The notes under the pieces: model-generated
Told to the model about the DNA's origin: nothing
Seen by the model: the letters and a program-made list of their open reading frames with translations, nothing else
Database searches by the model: none
Made by a program: the position numbers and the translations under genes
Shown: in pieces, positions 5,601 to 6,744 of the stretch
How the letters are laid out: the number at the start of each line of letters is the position of its first letter
Numbering within the stretch: position 1 is the stretch's first letter
Source of the DNA: an uncultured Collinsella sp.
GTDB lineage: Bacteria > Actinomycetota > Coriobacteriia > Coriobacteriales > Coriobacteriaceae
Length of the DNA: 6,744 nucleotides
Reading direction: 5' to 3'
Assembly (NCBI GenBank): GCA_900752475.1
Contig: CAADVJ010000144.1
Coordinates: 1-6,744, forward strand

Positions 5601-6077
5601 ATGGATTCCAAAAGACTTGCCGAGATAGCCGATGTTATGGAGGACCGCGGCCTCACGCGCGTACGCGTTGAGGAGCCCGATGGCACCGCGGTCGAACTCG
5701 AGCGCGCGAGCGCCGCGCAGCCGGTTGCCGTGCCCATGCCTATGCCGGGTGCCGTGACTGCTCCGGCGGTGGCTCCTGTCGCCATGCCTGCCACCGCACC
5801 GGAACCCGCCGCGCAGACATCTGCCGCCGCGTCGGAGCCCAAGGGCACCGAGGTAACCGCTCCCATGGTCGGCGTTTTCTATGCTGCCCCGGCGCCGGGC
5901 GACGAACCGTTTGTGCACGTGGGCTCCAAGGTCAAGGCCGGCGAGACCCTCTGCATCATCGAGGCCATGAAGGTTCTCAACGAGGTGACGGCAGAGGCGG
6001 ATGGCGAGGTACTCGAGATCTGCGTGGCCGACGGCGACCTCGTGGAGTTTGGCAGCTGCCTCATGAGGATCGGATAG
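5601..6077 (+). CDS. accB: Biotin carboxyl carrier protein of acetyl-CoA carboxylase
   Basis: AccB carries carboxybiotin between biotin carboxylase and carboxyltransferase during malonyl-CoA formation. The protein is 158 residues. It has a short N-terminal helical segment (1-35), a flexible linker rich in Pro, Ala and Val (about 37-80), and a biotinyl domain from about 84. The domain holds the thumb-containing stretch APMVGVFYAAPAPGDEPFVHVG (87-108) and the target motif EAMKVLNEV, with biotin expected on Lys124. The thumb identifies it as an acetyl-CoA carboxylase carrier rather than one from a decarboxylase. The start has AAGGAG at 5588-5593 with 7-nt spacing. The divergent birA product is the expected modifying enzyme. 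The stop is directly followed by a potential fabZ GTG. Confidence 0.96.
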   Translation: MDSKRLAEIADVMEDRGLTRVRVEEPDGTAVELERASAAQPVAVPMPMPGAVTAPAVAPVAMPATAPEPAAQTSAAASEPKGTEVTAPMVGVFYAAPAPGDEPFVHVGSKVKAGETLCIIEAMKVLNEVTAEADGEVLEICVADGDLVEFGSCLMRIG

Positions 6078-6086
6078 GTGATATCC

Positions 6087-6509
6087 ATGAACAAAGAAGA
6101 GCTCAAGAAACTGTTGCCGCATCGCGAGCCGATGCTTTTGCTCGACGAAGCCGAGCTGGTGGGCAACGAGGCCCACGGCAAGATCACGATTACGGGCGAC
6201 GAGTACTTTTTGCAGGGGCATTTTCCGGGAAACCCGGTCGTCCCCGGCGTGATTCAGTGCGAGATGCTCGCCCAGAACTGCTGCGTGCTGCTGATGGGCG
6301 ATGAGGAGGCGCGCGGCGCGACGCCGTTCTACACCAGTCTGGACAAGGTGCGCTTTAAGCGTCCGGTGCGCCCGGGCGACACGGTTGATCTGGTGTGCTC
6401 AATCACGCGTGCGCGCGGGCCGTTCCGCTTTGCGACGGGTACTGCGAGCGTCAACGGTGAGGTTTGCTGCCGCGCCGATATGTCTTTTGCACTCATGCAC
6501 GAAAGTTAA
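6087..6509 (+). CDS. fabZ: 3-hydroxyacyl-ACP dehydratase
   Basis: FabZ removes water from 3-hydroxyacyl-ACP to give trans-2-enoyl-ACP, the FabK substrate. The hot-dog-fold protein is 140 residues from ATG 6087: LLPHREPMLLLD at 9-20, catalytic His45 in GHFPGNPVVPG, catalytic Glu59 in VIQCEMLAQ, and the strand KVRFKRPVRPGD at 87-98. These fit FabZ better than FabA by length and by the PHR..LLLD start. Start choice is open. ATG 6087 has AGGTGA (6076-6081) 5 nt upstream and gives a typical N-terminus (MNKEELKKLLPHR). GTG 6078, adjoining the accB stop, has GAGGA at 6065-6069 with 8-nt spacing and would add three residues. Whether it can also isomerise to unsaturated intermediates, as FabN does, cannot be judged. 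Confidence 0.95.
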   Translation: MNKEELKKLLPHREPMLLLDEAELVGNEAHGKITITGDEYFLQGHFPGNPVVPGVIQCEMLAQNCCVLLMGDEEARGATPFYTSLDKVRFKRPVRPGDTVDLVCSITRARGPFRFATGTASVNGEVCCRADMSFALMHES

Positions 6510-6519
6510 GGAAGGCTTC

Positions 6520-6744
6520 ATGTTCGACAAAGTGCTCATCGCCAACCGCGGCGAAGTCGCGGTTCGTGTTATCCGCGCGTGCCGCGATATGGGCATCAAG
6601 ACCGTCGCCGTTTATTCCACGGCCGATGCGGACGCGCTGCACGTACAGCTTGCCGACGAGGCATATTGCATCGGCGGCCCGCGTCTTTCCGAGAGCTACC
6701 CCAACGACCATGCCGTGCTCACCCGTGCCCTAAAATCGGGAGCG
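6520..6744 (+). CDS. accC: Acetyl-CoA carboxylase biotin carboxylase subunit, N-terminal part (cut by right window edge)
   Basis: AccC carboxylates the biotin on AccB using ATP and bicarbonate. The frame from ATG 6520 is open for 75 codons to the window end and matches the biotin carboxylase N-terminal domain: FDKVLIANRGEVAVRVIRAC at 2-21, TVAVYSTADADALHVQLADEA at 28-48, and SESYPNDHAVLTRAL at 57-71. The family usually reads SYLN...II.AA here, so Pro at residue 61 replaces the common Leu. The start has an AAGGAAGG purine run at 6508-6515 that begins within the fabZ stop codon; fabZ ends 10 nt before the ATG. Only about one sixth of the usual length (about 450 residues) is present, so the ATP-grasp domain cannot be inspected. 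accD and accA probably follow outside the window. Confidence 0.94.
   Translation, partial: MFDKVLIANRGEVAVRVIRACRDMGIKTVAVYSTADADALHVQLADEAYCIGGPRLSESYPNDHAVLTRALKSGA

Noticed and set aside
4242..6221. 659-codon open reading frame on the minus strand across fabF, accB and fabZ
   Set aside because: It lies antisense to three unmistakable conserved genes. Its translation is rich in His, Arg and Gly without recognisable domains, which is typical of antisense frames in GC-rich DNA with strong third-position bias.
1..6744. Mobile elements, CRISPR arrays, tRNA or rRNA genes
   Set aside because: I saw no transposase or integrase motifs, no spaced identical repeats beyond the single pair at 314-379, and no tRNA-like or rRNA-like sequence.

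Overview
The window is a GC-rich, densely packed bacterial chromosome segment that holds most of a type II fatty acid synthesis (FAS II) operon. All the FAS and acetyl-CoA carboxylase genes run on the plus strand in the order fabH, acpP, fabK, fabD, fabG, fabF, accB, fabZ, accC. The right edge cuts accC. A biotin-protein ligase gene (birA) is transcribed divergently from the left edge, and only its 5' part is present. The gene order, and the use of FabK as enoyl-ACP reductase, match the Streptococcus/Clostridium type of fab cluster. The high GC content instead suggests a high-GC anaerobe, with Coriobacteriia (for example Collinsella) as my best guess. That assignment is inference from composition and gene content, not from a marker gene.

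Layout: 1-220 is birA (minus strand, N-terminal 73 codons). 221-396 is the only substantial non-coding stretch. It is AT-richer, must hold both divergent promoters, and contains an 18-bp direct repeat (17 of 18 identical) whose copies are each imperfect palindromes, a good candidate for the operon's operator. 397-6509 holds eight complete genes with very short gaps or overlaps. 6520-6744 is the start of accC. The junctions fall into two classes. Five are tight (from a 13-nt overlap to a 10-nt gap). Three are 30-52 nt long, and each of these has a small GC-rich hairpin upstream of the next Shine-Dalgarno sequence.

How the genes work together: AccB (biotin carrier) and AccC (biotin carboxylase), with carboxyltransferase subunits presumably just past the right edge, make malonyl-CoA. 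FabD moves malonyl to AcpP. FabH starts chains. FabF elongates, FabG reduces, FabZ dehydrates and FabK performs the final enoyl reduction. BirA would attach biotin to AccB Lys124, so the divergent gene serves the operon functionally. BirA here has no N-terminal DNA-binding domain, so it cannot be the operon's repressor in the E. coli manner. No fabT or fapR gene is visible in the window.

I found no new enzymatic system. The parts worth a second look are the regulatory region between birA and fabH, the junction hairpins, and a few substitutions in conserved motifs.
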